NCBI RefSeq assembly: GCF_001458415.1 | Contig: NZ_CYSD01000020.1 | Coordinates: 1-64,000 of the forward strand | Direction: 5' to 3' | From: Tritonibacter multivorans | Lineage (GTDB): Bacteria; Pseudomonadota; Alphaproteobacteria; Rhodobacterales; Rhodobacteraceae | DNA: 64,000 bases | Shown here: piece after piece, positions 8,963 to 17,474 of the stretch | Layout: every line of letters starts with the position of its first letter | Position numbering within the stretch: position 1 is the first letter of the stretch | Program-made: the position numbers and the translations under genes | The notes under the pieces: model-generated | Seen by the model: the letters and a program-made list of their open reading frames with translations, nothing else | Told to the model about the DNA's origin: nothing | Database searches by the model: none

Positions 8963-9688
8963 ATGAAGACCTTTGCAGCTCTGAAATCCTGTGTTGCCTC
9001 TGCCGCCTGTGTGATCGCACTGGCCACTTCTGCTTCTGCCGTGGAGCTGAAGCTCTTGACCGAAGACTACGCGCCGCTGAACTTTGAACAGGGCGGCCAG
9101 ATCGTTGGCCTTGGCGCCGATCAGGTGGTTGAAATGATGTCCCGTGCGGGCGTGGCTTACGATATGGAGCTGACCCAGTGGTCCCGTGCGATCAATCTGG
9201 CGGAAAAGAAGCCCGACACCTGCGTGTTCTCCACCACCCACACGGCCGAACGCGATCCGAACTTCCAATGGGTCGAACCGCTTGCTGCGGATCGCACTGT
9301 GCTGGTCAAAGCCAAGGGCAGCGATGTGGCTGTGGCGGATGTGGCCGCAGCTGCGGCACTGCGCACTGGTACACAGACCGGCGACTACACCGTCGGTGTT
9401 CTGGAAGAAAACGGCTTTGGCAAAGTGGACCTGTCGCCGACCCCGGAAACCACGATCAAGAAGCTGCTCGCGGGTCGTATTGATCTGATGGTCACCTCGC
9501 AGTCTTTCTTTGAGGCCTCGATCGCGGCGGGTGTCGAGATTGAAGAGGTGCTGGTCCTGTCAGAGACCATTATGTCGGTGGCCTGCAGCAAATCCACCGA
9601 TTCGGCCGTGGTCGCCAGCCTGCAGGCGGCGCTGCAGTCGATGATCGACGATGGCACTCAGGCGGACATCCAGGCCAAATACAACTGA
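8963..9688 (+). CDS. Orphan periplasmic substrate-binding protein (SBP family 3)
   Basis: This 241-residue protein has a signal peptide (cleavage after SASA, about residue 26), then a family-3 solute-binding fold beginning VELKLLTEDYAPLNFE. The WSRAINLAEKKPDTCVFS block corresponds to the hinge region seen in amino-acid-type binding proteins. It probably binds a small polar solute in the periplasm. No permease or ATPase gene is adjacent, so it may serve a distant transporter or act as a sensor module. The ATG at 8963 gives a clean signal peptide. A terminator follows. A second, similarly orphan SBP lies at 18876-19619. Confidence 0.8.
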   Translation: MKTFAALKSCVASAACVIALATSASAVELKLLTEDYAPLNFEQGGQIVGLGADQVVEMMSRAGVAYDMELTQWSRAINLAEKKPDTCVFSTTHTAERDPNFQWVEPLAADRTVLVKAKGSDVAVADVAAAAALRTGTQTGDYTVGVLEENGFGKVDLSPTPETTIKKLLAGRIDLMVTSQSFFEASIAAGVEIEEVLVLSETIMSVACSKSTDSAVVASLQAALQSMIDDGTQADIQAKYN

Positions 9689-9730
9689 TCCGCGCCTTTG
9701 ATCCGCATCCCGGTTTTCCGAGGTGCCACA

Positions 9731-9763
9731 AAGCCCCCGCCCGGCAACCGGCGGGGGTTTTTT
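9731..9763 (+). terminator. Terminator after the binding-protein gene
   Basis: AAGCCCCCGCC-CGGCAACC-GGCGGGGGTTTTTT forms a strong GC stem with six Ts, about 45 bases after the stop. Confidence 0.9.
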
Positions 9764-9872
9764 GGTCTTGCGGGCATTTCCCTCGGTTTTCTGTCGCAAA
9801 TGGTTTGGGAAGAGGGGCCGCTTGGCTGTTAGGGCAGGGCCAAGACTGAGCTCTGAGGAGAGGATTTCGACA

Positions 9873-10856
9873 ATGACCAAAGAAACCGTTCTGGTGACAT
9901 CCGCCACTGGCCGTATTGGCCGGGAACTGGTCGCGCGCCTGTCGCAGGCCGGCACCTTCACCGTGCGCGCCTGTTACTTCAGCGACAGCAAAGTGGACCT
10001 CCTCAAGGCGCTTGGGGCGGATGAGGTGGTGAAATTTGACCTCTCGGATGCCACGACATGGGATGCAGCGCTGGACGGGGTCAGTGCAATCTATTCGGCC
10101 TCTCTCGATCCGATGCTGGAAGGGCATCTGGCTTTCTGCAAGGAACTGGGCAATCGCACTGCGCAGATCAAACATGTGGTGCGCGTCAGCTGCATGGGGG
10201 CGGATACCAATACTGCGTCCTATGAGGCGGACACCCATGCCTCGCGCGAGGGGGCGGCGATCCCGCTGATGCTGCAGCACTACTGGTGGGGCGAAAAGGC
10301 GCTGATTGATGCGGGCCTCACGGTGACCGCGCTGCGCAATAACTTCTTTATGAACCACCTGCTGAAAACTGATTGCGACACCATCCGCGACGAGGGCTGG
10401 TTCAGCAATCCACTGGGCAATATCCGCAATTCCTTTGTGGCCACCCGCGACATCGCCGAAGCAGCCGCCGTGGTCCTGACCGAAGGGCCCGTGCGTCACG
10501 GCAACAAATTCTACGACATCACCGGCCCGGTGCCGCAGTCGATGGCGGAAATCGCGGCCGATCTGGGCCGCGCGATGGGGCAGGACATTGAATACCGCCC
10601 CCAATCCATGACCCAGTTCGAAGCCGACTTTGGCGCCACACGCGCCGAATTCTTTGAGTATCTGACCAATGGCTTCTACACCCGCAGCAGCCCGGATTTC
10701 TATAATATCACCGGTCACAAGCCGACGTCCTATTTTGACTATCTGACCACCAAAGGGGCCTCGGGTGAAACCGGCCTTGAGGAGCTGTGGCAGGGCAACC
10801 TTTGGAAAAAGGGCGAGGATGCGATGAAGGAAGCGGTGTCTGCGGCTGCGGACTGA
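9873..10856 (+). CDS. NmrA-like NAD(P)-binding oxidoreductase (atypical SDR)
   Basis: This 327-residue protein begins with a Rossmann turn, TSATGRIGRELVARL (GxxGxxG variant near residues 9-16), and is related to the NmrA/quinone-oxidoreductase group of atypical short-chain dehydrogenases. These bind NAD(P)H; some reduce substrates, while others only sense the redox state. The substrate is unknown. The ATG at 9873 is preceded by GAGGAGAGG, which favours it over upstream in-frame codons. It stands between terminators as a single-gene unit within the rplP-rpmC insertion. Confidence 0.8.
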   Translation: MTKETVLVTSATGRIGRELVARLSQAGTFTVRACYFSDSKVDLLKALGADEVVKFDLSDATTWDAALDGVSAIYSASLDPMLEGHLAFCKELGNRTAQIKHVVRVSCMGADTNTASYEADTHASREGAAIPLMLQHYWWGEKALIDAGLTVTALRNNFFMNHLLKTDCDTIRDEGWFSNPLGNIRNSFVATRDIAEAAAVVLTEGPVRHGNKFYDITGPVPQSMAEIAADLGRAMGQDIEYRPQSMTQFEADFGATRAEFFEYLTNGFYTRSSPDFYNITGHKPTSYFDYLTTKGASGETGLEELWQGNLWKKGEDAMKEAVSAAAD

Positions 10857-10870
10857 TCCGTTGACCTGAA

Positions 10871-10907
10871 ACATCAGCGGGGGCTGTCGGAAGATGGCCC
10901 CCGTTTT
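10871..10907 (+). terminator. Terminator after the NmrA-like gene
   Basis: The arms CGGGGGC and GCCCCCG enclose a short loop and are followed by TTTTGCTGG. The T run is short, so confidence is moderate. Confidence 0.6.
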
Positions 10908-10971
10908 GCTGGGGCTGAGCGGGGCGGCAAGAGGGATCGCTTATGGGGCAGCCCTGCGCTAGAACGCCTTT

Positions 10972-11592
10972 ATGGCCCAGATTGATTCCCTCTTCGTGAC
11001 CCGCCTTTATCGTGCCTCCCTGTCAGAGCACGGCCCTAAAATCGATGCGCAGGAGATGGAGAACTCCTGCATTGCCATTGCCGAGGATGACGAGGCAGGC
11101 CAGGACTGGTGCGAGGAGCACGGCTATCCCGGCTATACGTCCTATGCCTCGCTCACCGATCTGCCGTGGCGGTTTCCGATCTTCAAGGATCTGGTCGACA
11201 GTCTGGACGCCCATGTTGCCGCCTTTGCCGAGGATCTGGAACTGAACCTCGATGGCCGCAAGCTGGTGCTCGAGGATCTGTGGATCAATATCCTGCCCGA
11301 AGGCGGCACCCACGCCAGCCATATTCACCCGCATTCGGTGATTTCCGGCACCACCTATGTCTCCATGCCGGAAGGCGCATCCGCGCTGAAGCTGGAAGAT
11401 CCGCGCCACGCGATGATGATGGCGCATCCGCCGCGCAATTCTGACTGCCGCCAAGAACTGCGGACCTTTGTTTATCAATCGCCCAAGGTCGGTGATGTCC
11501 TCTTGTGGGAAAGCTTCATCCGCCACGAGGTGCCGCTCAATATGGCCGAAGAAGAACGTATTTCTGTTTCGTTCAATTATCGGTGGGAGTGA
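10972..11592 (+). CDS. Putative 2OG-Fe(II) oxygenase (TIGR02466 / PF13759)
   Basis: This 206-residue protein matches the TIGR02466 family of predicted 2-oxoglutarate/iron-dependent oxygenases. HIHPH at residues 117-121 supplies the first metal His, RHEVPLN with His185 the distal one, and Arg196 before SVSFNYRW is the likely 2OG-binding residue. The substrate is not known for this family. The protein is cytoplasmic with no signal. It is followed by a GC-rich repeat region rather than another coupled gene. Confidence 0.85.
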   Translation: MAQIDSLFVTRLYRASLSEHGPKIDAQEMENSCIAIAEDDEAGQDWCEEHGYPGYTSYASLTDLPWRFPIFKDLVDSLDAHVAAFAEDLELNLDGRKLVLEDLWINILPEGGTHASHIHPHSVISGTTYVSMPEGASALKLEDPRHAMMMAHPPRNSDCRQELRTFVYQSPKVGDVLLWESFIRHEVPLNMAEEERISVSFNYRWE

Positions 11593-11605
11593 GCGAGCTT
11601 CCCGG

Positions 11606-11711
11606 AAACGCTCCGGGGGAGCGTTTCGCTCGCGAACGGGCGGAGCCCCAGCAGCGCCGCGAAGCGGCAATCGCTCCGGGGGAGCGATTGAGGGGCGAAC
11701 GGGCGGAGCCC
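11606..11711 (+). repeat. Two-copy 63-bp-period palindromic repeat
   Basis: Two palindromes, AAACGCTCCGGGGGAGCGTTT (11606-11626) and AATCGCTCCGGGGGAGCGATT (11669-11689), each end at the same distance before GCGAACGGGCGGAGCCC (11632-11648 and 11695-11711). The repeat period is 63 bases. The flanks of each palindrome changed together (AAA/TTT versus AAT/ATT), so pairing has been conserved. It looks like an extragenic palindromic element in tandem. Confidence 0.8.
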
Positions 11712-11848
11712 AAGCGACCCCGCACCGCCATTGACCTTGCCCCGCTTAGTAGCGATCGGCTGCATTCCGCCCCATCTGACGCCCCTCTTGATCGCTTGTC
11801 CAAAACCGCGCAGCATTCTGGCGGGTCTTTGGAATGGGGGTCTTAGAG

Positions 11849-12727
11849 ATGCGAATTGCAGGAGTATTGGCCGTGTTGGGTCTGGGAACAGCATCGGTGG
11901 CATGCGCAGACGGGCGGCAAGAGGTCGTCACGCTTATGTCCGGCGGGCAAGAGGTCGTGGGCACGCTCATGCGCCCAGATGGTGCCCCGGCGCCTGTGGT
12001 CCTGATGCTGCATGGCTTCACCGGCGCGCGTGACGAATTGGCCAGCGACCATGTGCCCGCAGGCGTCTTTGGCCATACGGCCGCGAAACTGGCCGATGCG
12101 GGCTATGCCTCGCTTCGGATTGATTTCCGTGGATCGGGCGAAAGCCTTGCGGATCTGACCTTTGCCGACACAACGTTCGAAGGCCAGATCGCCGATGGCC
12201 TTGCCGCGCTGGAGTATCTGGCGACCTCAGCGGCTGTGCAGGGCGAAAAAATCTATGTGATCGGCTGGAGCCAGGGCGGGCTGGTGGCCTCAGCCGTGGC
12301 GGGCCGTTCTGGCACCCCGCGCGCGGTGGCGCTGTGGAACGCGGTGGGCACGCCGATGCAGACCTTCAGCGACCTTCTGGGAACCGAGGCGGTAGAAGCT
12401 GCCATCGCCGCCGAGGCAGATGCCACCCTGGGCTTCACCCTGCCGTGGGGGGCAGAGCTGGACCTGAAGGGCGCGTTCTTCGATCAGGTCGCCACCTTTG
12501 ACCCCATGGCCGAGATCGCCGCCTATCCCGGCCCGCTGTTGGTGGCCCAAGGCGACAAAGACACCGCCGTGCTGCCGGAAAACGGGCCGAAATACATCGA
12601 GGCCCACACTGGCACCGAACGCCTGTGGGCCGCGGATATGGACCATGTGTTCAATATCTTTGGCGAGTCCACCACGCTCGACGCGCTGATCGGCGAGACG
12701 ATTGCCTTCTTTGACGGGGTGCATTGA
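11849..12727 (+). CDS. Secreted alpha/beta hydrolase
   Basis: This 292-residue serine hydrolase has a signal peptide ending about residue 20. The oxyanion-region motif HGFTGARDE precedes the nucleophile elbow GWSQGG (Ser141). The acid lies in QGDKD (Asp236/238) and the His is 266 (DMDHVFN), so the triad is complete. It resembles the serine-aminopeptidase/dienelactone-hydrolase-like group, most likely a periplasmic esterase or acyl hydrolase. The ATG at 11849 is chosen because GGGGGT lies about 10 bases upstream and the signal peptide then starts cleanly. A 15-base-longer start is possible. Confidence 0.85.
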   Translation: MRIAGVLAVLGLGTASVACADGRQEVVTLMSGGQEVVGTLMRPDGAPAPVVLMLHGFTGARDELASDHVPAGVFGHTAAKLADAGYASLRIDFRGSGESLADLTFADTTFEGQIADGLAALEYLATSAAVQGEKIYVIGWSQGGLVASAVAGRSGTPRAVALWNAVGTPMQTFSDLLGTEAVEAAIAAEADATLGFTLPWGAELDLKGAFFDQVATFDPMAEIAAYPGPLLVAQGDKDTAVLPENGPKYIEAHTGTERLWAADMDHVFNIFGESTTLDALIGETIAFFDGVH

Positions 12728-12858
12728 AGAACAGGAGAAGGGTGGGAGACCGCTGTTCTGCAATAAGAGGTATCCCATCTTATGTGATTGAATTTTTTGT
12801 GACTTTGTACGATAGCTTGCAGCATTGATTGAACTATTGCCGTTGGCTAGGAGAACTT

Positions 12859-13677
12859 TTGTCACAACTTAAGACGCTTGAATTGTTGGACGTGATGGAA
12901 ATCCACGAACGCTTGGTAGACGACGCAATTGAGTCGGAAGACCCAATTTCTCCGCCGGGAGTGAAAAATGAAGGCCTTTTGAACTCAGCGTTGTCTCGAC
13001 AACTAGTCGGTATGGGGGACACATTAAAGTATGCCGACCCTATCGAAAACGCGGCTACTCTTTGCTACGGCGTATGCTGTAATCACGCGTTTCACAACGG
13101 CAACAAGCGAACGGCATTGGTTGCGCTCATGTGCCACTTGGATCGAAATGGGTACACTTTTACCGATCGTGCAAGCCAAGATGTGTTGTATTCCTTCATG
13201 ATCCGAGTTGCTAACCATTCCATTTTGCCGAAGAAAAAGAAGGCGCTTTATCATGATAACTCTGATGCTGAAGTATCAGAGATGGCCTCGTGGATTCGAA
13301 GACGTACTCGGCGCATCGAAAAGAGCGAAAGGTCGCTGTCGTACCCTGAATTTGAAAGGGTTCTTCGGGCGCACGATGTCTACTTCGAAAACCATAAAAA
13401 CAATACTGTTGATGTCGTGAAGTACGAAACAGTTGTGACGAAGAAGGGGTGGTTTGGTTTAAAAGAAGTGTCGGCCCGAGAGGCCAAAAAGGTGGCCAAC
13501 ATTCCCTACTTTCCTTCAAGGACTGTTGGCAAGAAGCTAGTTCGTTCTGTTAGAATGCAGGCGGGCTTGTCACATGACGATGGGGTGGATTCGACACTTT
13601 TCTATGGCGTGGAAGCTAAACCTGATGATTTTATTCAGAAGTATAAGCGAGTCTTGCGGCGACTTGCAAAAACTTGA
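12859..13677 (+). CDS. Doc/Fic-type toxin with extra C-terminal domain
   Basis: This 272-residue protein starts at TTG 12859, with TAGGAGA 5 bases upstream. Residues 76-85 (HAFHNGNKRT) match the Doc motif, where the final positions are KR as in phage P1 Doc, a kinase that phosphorylates EF-Tu. The Doc core ends near residue 140. Residues ~155-272 form a second, basic domain of unknown function that I cannot assign with confidence. The gene is AT-rich compared with its surroundings, and no Phd-like antitoxin is adjacent. It lies just before rpmC, the second Fic-fold enzyme lodged in this ribosomal operon. Its activity is inferred, not shown. Confidence 0.8.
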   Translation: MSQLKTLELLDVMEIHERLVDDAIESEDPISPPGVKNEGLLNSALSRQLVGMGDTLKYADPIENAATLCYGVCCNHAFHNGNKRTALVALMCHLDRNGYTFTDRASQDVLYSFMIRVANHSILPKKKKALYHDNSDAEVSEMASWIRRRTRRIEKSERSLSYPEFERVLRAHDVYFENHKNNTVDVVKYETVVTKKGWFGLKEVSAREAKKVANIPYFPSRTVGKKLVRSVRMQAGLSHDDGVDSTLFYGVEAKPDDFIQKYKRVLRRLAKT

Positions 13678-13736
13678 CCCCTCTCCGCAACGCCAACTTT
13701 CCCTTGCCCCCGCTTGCAATTTCCCTTAAAGGAACC

Positions 13737-13788
13737 CATCGCTCTTGGGACTCGCCATGCGAATCCCTTTGGGCGATGATTTTTTTTC
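13737..13788 (+). terminator. Terminator or attenuator before rpmC
   Basis: CATCGCTC pairs with GGGCGATG around an inner GGGA/TCCC pair, and eight Ts follow. It may end doc transcription, or act in the rpmC leader, about 100 bases before the rpmC start. Confidence 0.55.
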
Positions 13789-13890
13789 GTGCTTCCGACT
13801 TGTTCGGGATCACGTGTTACATAACCCACCAGATCACAAGGTGACCCGTCATAAGGGGCCTTCTGGTGCCAAGGAAAAGGAACAAAGGCG

Positions 13891-14091
13891 ATGAACGCCA
13901 ATGATCTTCGCGAGAAGACCGTGGATGAACTCCGCGAGCTGCTTGCTTCCATGAAAAAAGAGAGCTTCAACCTGCGTTTTCAGCAGGCAACCGGTCAGCT
14001 GGAAAACACTGCTGCTGTGCGCAACGCGCGCCGTAACGCAGCCCGTGTGAACACCATCCTGAACGAAAAAGCCGCAGCAGCGGCTGAATAA
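13891..14091 (+). CDS. rpmC: 50S ribosomal protein L29
   Basis: L29, 66 residues, is a two-helix protein beside the exit tunnel. The N-terminal pattern [18 protein letters not shown] is typical. The ATG follows AAAGGAACAAAGGCG. It begins a long uninterrupted block running to rpmD, 12 bases before rpsQ. Confidence 0.97.
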   Translation: MNANDLREKTVDELRELLASMKKESFNLRFQQATGQLENTAAVRNARRNAARVNTILNEKAAAAAE

Positions 14092-14103
14092 GGAGCTACT
14101 CGA

Positions 14104-14334
14104 ATGCCCAAACGTATCCTGTCTGGCGTCGTGACCTCCGACGCAAACGCACAGACCGTAACCGTGTCCGTTGAACGTCGCTTCACGCACCCGGTTCTGA
14201 AGAAAACCATCCGTAAGTCCAAAAAATACCGGGCTCACGATGAAAAGAACGCTTTCAAGGTCGGCGACTCTGTACGCATCATCGAATGCGCGCCGAAATC
14301 GAAAACGAAACGCTGGGAAGTTCTGGAAGCCTAA
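14104..14334 (+). CDS. rpsQ: 30S ribosomal protein S17
   Basis: S17, 76 residues, is an OB-fold protein that binds 16S rRNA in the body of the 30S subunit. The conserved opening [18 protein letters not shown] and the KYRAHDE segment are present. It is followed by a perfect 7-bp hairpin and a 102-base gap before rplN. Confidence 0.97.
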   Translation: MPKRILSGVVTSDANAQTVTVSVERRFTHPVLKKTIRKSKKYRAHDEKNAFKVGDSVRIIECAPKSKTKRWEVLEA

Positions 14335-14353
14335 GAGCCTGATTTTCAGGCTC
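14335..14353 (+). promoter_or_regulatory. Hairpin between rpsQ and rplN
   Basis: GAGCCTG-ATTTT-CAGGCTC is a perfect 7-bp stem right after the rpsQ stop, at the S10/spc junction. TTTTT appears 16 bases later. It could be a weak terminator or an RNA-processing site. Confidence 0.5.
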
Positions 14354-14436
14354 CTGGCGACTAGGCTTTTTAGCACAGTCGAAACCCTGGGGGATCACAG
14401 CAACGCATCGCTGCCCCATAGGTCGGGAGAAACCAC

Positions 14437-14805
14437 ATGATCCAGATGCAAACAAATCTGGATGTTGCTGACAACTCCGGCGCTCGCCGAGTTCAGTGCA
14501 TCAAGGTTCTGGGTGGCTCCAAGCGTAAATACGCTTCCGTAGGCGACGTTATCGTTGTCTCGGTTAAAGAAGCCATCCCGCGCGGTCGCGTTAAAAAGGG
14601 TGACGTCCGTAAGGCCGTCGTCGTGCGCACCGCCAAAGAGGTCCGTCGTGAAGACGGCACCGCAATCCGTTTTGACCGCAACGCAGCTGTTATCCTGAAC
14701 AACAGCGGCGAGCCGGTCGGCACCCGTATCTTCGGCCCGGTTGTTCGCGAACTGCGCGCGAAAAACTTCATGAAGATCATCTCTCTGGCTCCGGAGGTGC
14801 TGTAA
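14437..14805 (+). CDS. rplN: 50S ribosomal protein L14
   Basis: L14, 122 residues, lies at the subunit interface and contacts 16S rRNA helix 14. The segment [18 protein letters not shown] is the family hallmark. The ATG follows GGGAGA. It is the first gene of the classical spc operon, two bases before rplX. Confidence 0.97.
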   Translation: MIQMQTNLDVADNSGARRVQCIKVLGGSKRKYASVGDVIVVSVKEAIPRGRVKKGDVRKAVVVRTAKEVRREDGTAIRFDRNAAVILNNSGEPVGTRIFGPVVRELRAKNFMKIISLAPEVL

Positions 14806-14807
14806 TT

Positions 14808-15113
14808 ATGGCTGCTAAACTCCGTAAAGGCGACAAAGTTGTAGTTCTGTCCGGCCGCGATAAGGGCAAAGAAGGCACCATTGCCTCCGTTGACCCCAAA
14901 GCCGGTAAAGCCGTTGTTGATGGTGTGAACATGGCGATCCGCCACACCCGTCAGTCCCAGACTGCCCAAGGTGGCCGTCTGCCCAAAGCTCTGCCGATCG
15001 ACCTGTCGAACCTGGCACTGCTGGACTCCAAAGGCAAAGCCACCCGCGTTGGCTTCCGCGAGGAAGACGGCAAGAAAGTGCGCTTCGCTAAGACCACCGG
15101 GGAGACTGTCTGA
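14808..15113 (+). CDS. rplX: 50S ribosomal protein L24
   Basis: L24, 101 residues, initiates large-subunit assembly. The KOW motif [19 protein letters not shown] is at residues 7-25. The stop shares one base with the rplE start (TGATG), so the two are coupled. Confidence 0.97.
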   Translation: MAAKLRKGDKVVVLSGRDKGKEGTIASVDPKAGKAVVDGVNMAIRHTRQSQTAQGGRLPKALPIDLSNLALLDSKGKATRVGFREEDGKKVRFAKTTGETV

Positions 15114-15676
15114 TGCTGGATAACGCAACCTACACCCCGCGTCTGAAGACCCTCTACAAAGACACCATCCGTGGTGCTCTGAAAGAGGAATTCGGCTACA
15201 AAAACGAGATGATGATCCCCAAGCTGGAGAAAATCGTTCTCAACATCGGTTGTGGCCGCGCGGCTGTCAAAGACAGCAAAAAAGCGAAGTCTGCTCAGGC
15301 TGACCTGACCGCAATCGCGGGCCAGAAAGCTCTGACCACCGTTGCAAAGAACTCCATCGCTGGCTTCCGCGTTCGTGAAGGCATGCCGATGGGTGCAAAA
15401 GTGACCCTGCGCGGCGACCGGATGTTCGAATTCCTCGATCGTCTGATCACCATCGCGATGCCCCGCATCCGCGACTTCCGTGGCGTCTCTGGCACTTCTT
15501 TCGACGGTCGTGGCAACTATGCCATGGGTCTGAAAGAGCACATGGTGTTCCCGGAAATCGACTTCGACAAGATCGACGAAGCCTGGGGCATGGACATCGT
15601 AATTGCCACCAACGCAAACACCGACGCTGAAGCTAAGGCACTGTTGAAAGCTTTCAACATGCCCTTCAACAGCTGA
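15113..15676 (+). CDS. rplE: 50S ribosomal protein L5
   Basis: L5, 187 residues, binds 5S rRNA in the central protuberance. The blocks [12 protein letters not shown] and [19 protein letters not shown] are conserved. The family name motif near the C-terminus ([17 protein letters not shown]) is intact. Length is slightly above the E. coli protein, as is usual in Alphaproteobacteria. Confidence 0.97.
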   Translation: MLDNATYTPRLKTLYKDTIRGALKEEFGYKNEMMIPKLEKIVLNIGCGRAAVKDSKKAKSAQADLTAIAGQKALTTVAKNSIAGFRVREGMPMGAKVTLRGDRMFEFLDRLITIAMPRIRDFRGVSGTSFDGRGNYAMGLKEHMVFPEIDFDKIDEAWGMDIVIATNANTDAEAKALLKAFNMPFNS

Positions 15677-15695
15677 TCGCGGGAAGGAAGAGACC

Positions 15696-16001
15696 ATGGC
15701 TAAGAAAAGCATGATCGAACGCGAGAAGAAGCGCGAGCGTCTGGTTGCAAAATACGCTGCCAAGCGCGCCGAGCTGAAAGAAATCGCAAACGACGAATCT
15801 CGCCCGATGGAAGAGCGCTTCAAAGCGCGTCTGAAACTGGCGAAACTGCCGCGTAACTCGTCGGCAACCCGTCTGCACAACCGTTGCCAGCTGACCGGCC
15901 GTCCTCACGCTTACTACCGTAAGCTGAAGATCAGCCGTATCGCGCTGCGGGAACTGGGCTCCAACGGCCAGATCCCCGGTATGGTGAAATCGAGCTGGTA
16001 A
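15696..16001 (+). CDS. rpsN: 30S ribosomal protein S14 (zinc-free form)
   Basis: S14, 101 residues, sits in the 30S head. This is the long C-minus form: the CxxC pairs of the zinc-binding version are absent, while the core [14 protein letters not shown] and the ending MVKSSW are present. Being zinc-independent, it needs no alternative paralogue under zinc limitation. It lies 19 bases after rplE and 12 before rpsH. Confidence 0.97.
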   Translation: MAKKSMIEREKKRERLVAKYAAKRAELKEIANDESRPMEERFKARLKLAKLPRNSSATRLHNRCQLTGRPHAYYRKLKISRIALRELGSNGQIPGMVKSSW

Positions 16002-16013
16002 GGAGAGACTGAT

Positions 16014-16406
16014 ATGAACGATCCTATCGGCGATATGCTCACCCGTATCCGCAACTCTCAGATGCGCGGCAAGTCCACCGTATCCACACCGGCTTCCAAG
16101 CTGCGTGCCTGGGTTCTGGACGTGCTCGAGGACGAGGGCTACATCCGCGGCTACGAAAAATCCACCGACGCCAATGGCCACCCGGCGATTGAAATCTCGC
16201 TGAAGTACTACGAAGGCGAGCCGGTTATCCGCGAAGTGAAGCGGGTTTCCAAACCCGGTCGTCGCGTTTACATGGGCGTAAATGACATCCCCTCCGTCCG
16301 TCAGGGCCTGGGCGTGTCGATTGTCTCCACCCCCAAGGGTGTGATGTCGGACGCAAAAGCACGTGCTGCCAACGTTGGCGGCGAAGTGCTCTGCACCGTC
16401 TTCTAA
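16014..16406 (+). CDS. rpsH: 30S ribosomal protein S8
   Basis: S8, 130 residues, organises the central domain of 16S rRNA. In E. coli it also represses the spc operon by binding within the rplE region. The N-terminus [13 protein letters not shown] and the C-terminal signature [19 protein letters not shown] are conserved. It is followed after 15 bases by rplF with a strong AAGGAGG site. Confidence 0.97.
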   Translation: MNDPIGDMLTRIRNSQMRGKSTVSTPASKLRAWVLDVLEDEGYIRGYEKSTDANGHPAIEISLKYYEGEPVIREVKRVSKPGRRVYMGVNDIPSVRQGLGVSIVSTPKGVMSDAKARAANVGGEVLCTVF

Positions 16407-16421
16407 GGAGGCCTACGCACT

Positions 16422-16955
16422 ATGTCTCGTATTGGTAAAAAACCGGTCGAACTGCCCAGCGGTGTTACCGCTGCGGTTTCCGGCCAGTCCATCGAAGTAA
16501 AGGGCCCGAAAGGCGCCCAGACCTTCACCGCAACTGACGACGTCACTCTGACCGTTGAAGACAACCTGGTAAAAGTTGAGCCGCGCGGCAAATCCAAGCG
16601 CGCGCGCCAGCAGTGGGGCATGTCCCGCACCATGGTTGCGAACATGGTTCAAGGTGTCACCGGTGGTTTCAAGAAAGAACTTGAAATCCAAGGTGTTGGT
16701 TACCGTGCTCAGATGCAGGGCAACACCCTGAAGCTGAACCTCGGCTACAGCCACGACGTTGATTTCACTGCTCCGGAAGGTGTCACCATCACCGCTCCGA
16801 AGCCGACCGAAATCATTGTGGAAGGTGCAGACGCTCAAGCGGTTGGCGAAGTTGCGGCGAAAATCCGCGATTGGCGCCGTCCCGAGCCCTACAAGGGCAA
16901 AGGGATCCGCTACAAAGGCGAATTCATCTTCCGCAAAGAAGGCAAGAAGAAGTAA
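16422..16955 (+). CDS. rplF: 50S ribosomal protein L6
   Basis: L6, 177 residues, has two similar alpha/beta domains and lies near the factor-binding site. [12 protein letters not shown] at the start and the C-terminal [21 protein letters not shown] signature segment are typical. It lies 11 bases before rplR. Confidence 0.97.
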   Translation: MSRIGKKPVELPSGVTAAVSGQSIEVKGPKGAQTFTATDDVTLTVEDNLVKVEPRGKSKRARQQWGMSRTMVANMVQGVTGGFKKELEIQGVGYRAQMQGNTLKLNLGYSHDVDFTAPEGVTITAPKPTEIIVEGADAQAVGEVAAKIRDWRRPEPYKGKGIRYKGEFIFRKEGKKK

Positions 16956-16966
16956 GGACGAACACA

Positions 16967-17326
16967 ATGGCAAACAGCAAACGTACCCTGTTTCTGAAGC
17001 GCCGCCTGCGCGTCCGGAACAAGCTCCGCAAAGTGAACGCAGGCCGTCCGCGTCTGTCCGTTCACCGCTCGAACAAGAACATCTCTGTTCAGTTGATCGA
17101 CGACGTGCGTGGCGTGACTCTGGCAGCGGCCTCGACCCTCGAGAAGGATCTGGGCTTTGTCGGCAAAAACAACATCGAAGCGGCGACCAAGGTCGGCGCG
17201 GTGATTGCCGAACGTGCCAAGGCAGCTGGCGTCGAAGCAGCATACTTCGATCGCGGCGGCTTCCTCTTCCACGGCAAAGTGAAGGCTCTGGCCGACGCTG
17301 CGCGTGAAGGTGGTCTGAAGATCTAA
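16967..17326 (+). CDS. rplR: 50S ribosomal protein L18
   Basis: L18, 119 residues, binds 5S rRNA with L5. The start at ATG 16967 gives the usual basic N-terminus ([21 protein letters not shown]). The body [20 protein letters not shown] and the ending [23 protein letters not shown] are family-typical. Upstream in-frame codons overlap rplF and are not used. Confidence 0.97.
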   Translation: MANSKRTLFLKRRLRVRNKLRKVNAGRPRLSVHRSNKNISVQLIDDVRGVTLAAASTLEKDLGFVGKNNIEAATKVGAVIAERAKAAGVEAAYFDRGGFLFHGKVKALADAAREGGLKI

Positions 17327-17330
17327 GGAT

Positions 17331-17357
17331 CTTGGGCGTCCCAGCCTTGGGGCGCCC
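17331..17357 (+). promoter_or_regulatory. Hairpin in the rplR-rpsE spacer
   Basis: TGGGCGTCCC...GGGGCGCCCA forms a stem without a T run inside the 148-base rplR-rpsE gap. It is probably a processing or attenuation structure rather than a full terminator. The rest of the gap shows nothing recognisable. Confidence 0.4.
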
Positions 17358-17474
17358 ACCCTTGATAATGTGGTCTATGGCAACATAGGCCCGATGATCC
17401 GGGAGGGGGCAAACCCTCACCAGGATTGGATATATGGGGGCCAAAAGCCCCTATCGTTCTGAAAGGAAAGCCAA

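Noticed and set aside
12728-12858. Phd-like antitoxin gene before the Doc-type gene
   Set aside because: No open frame with a start signal and suitable length is present on either strand.
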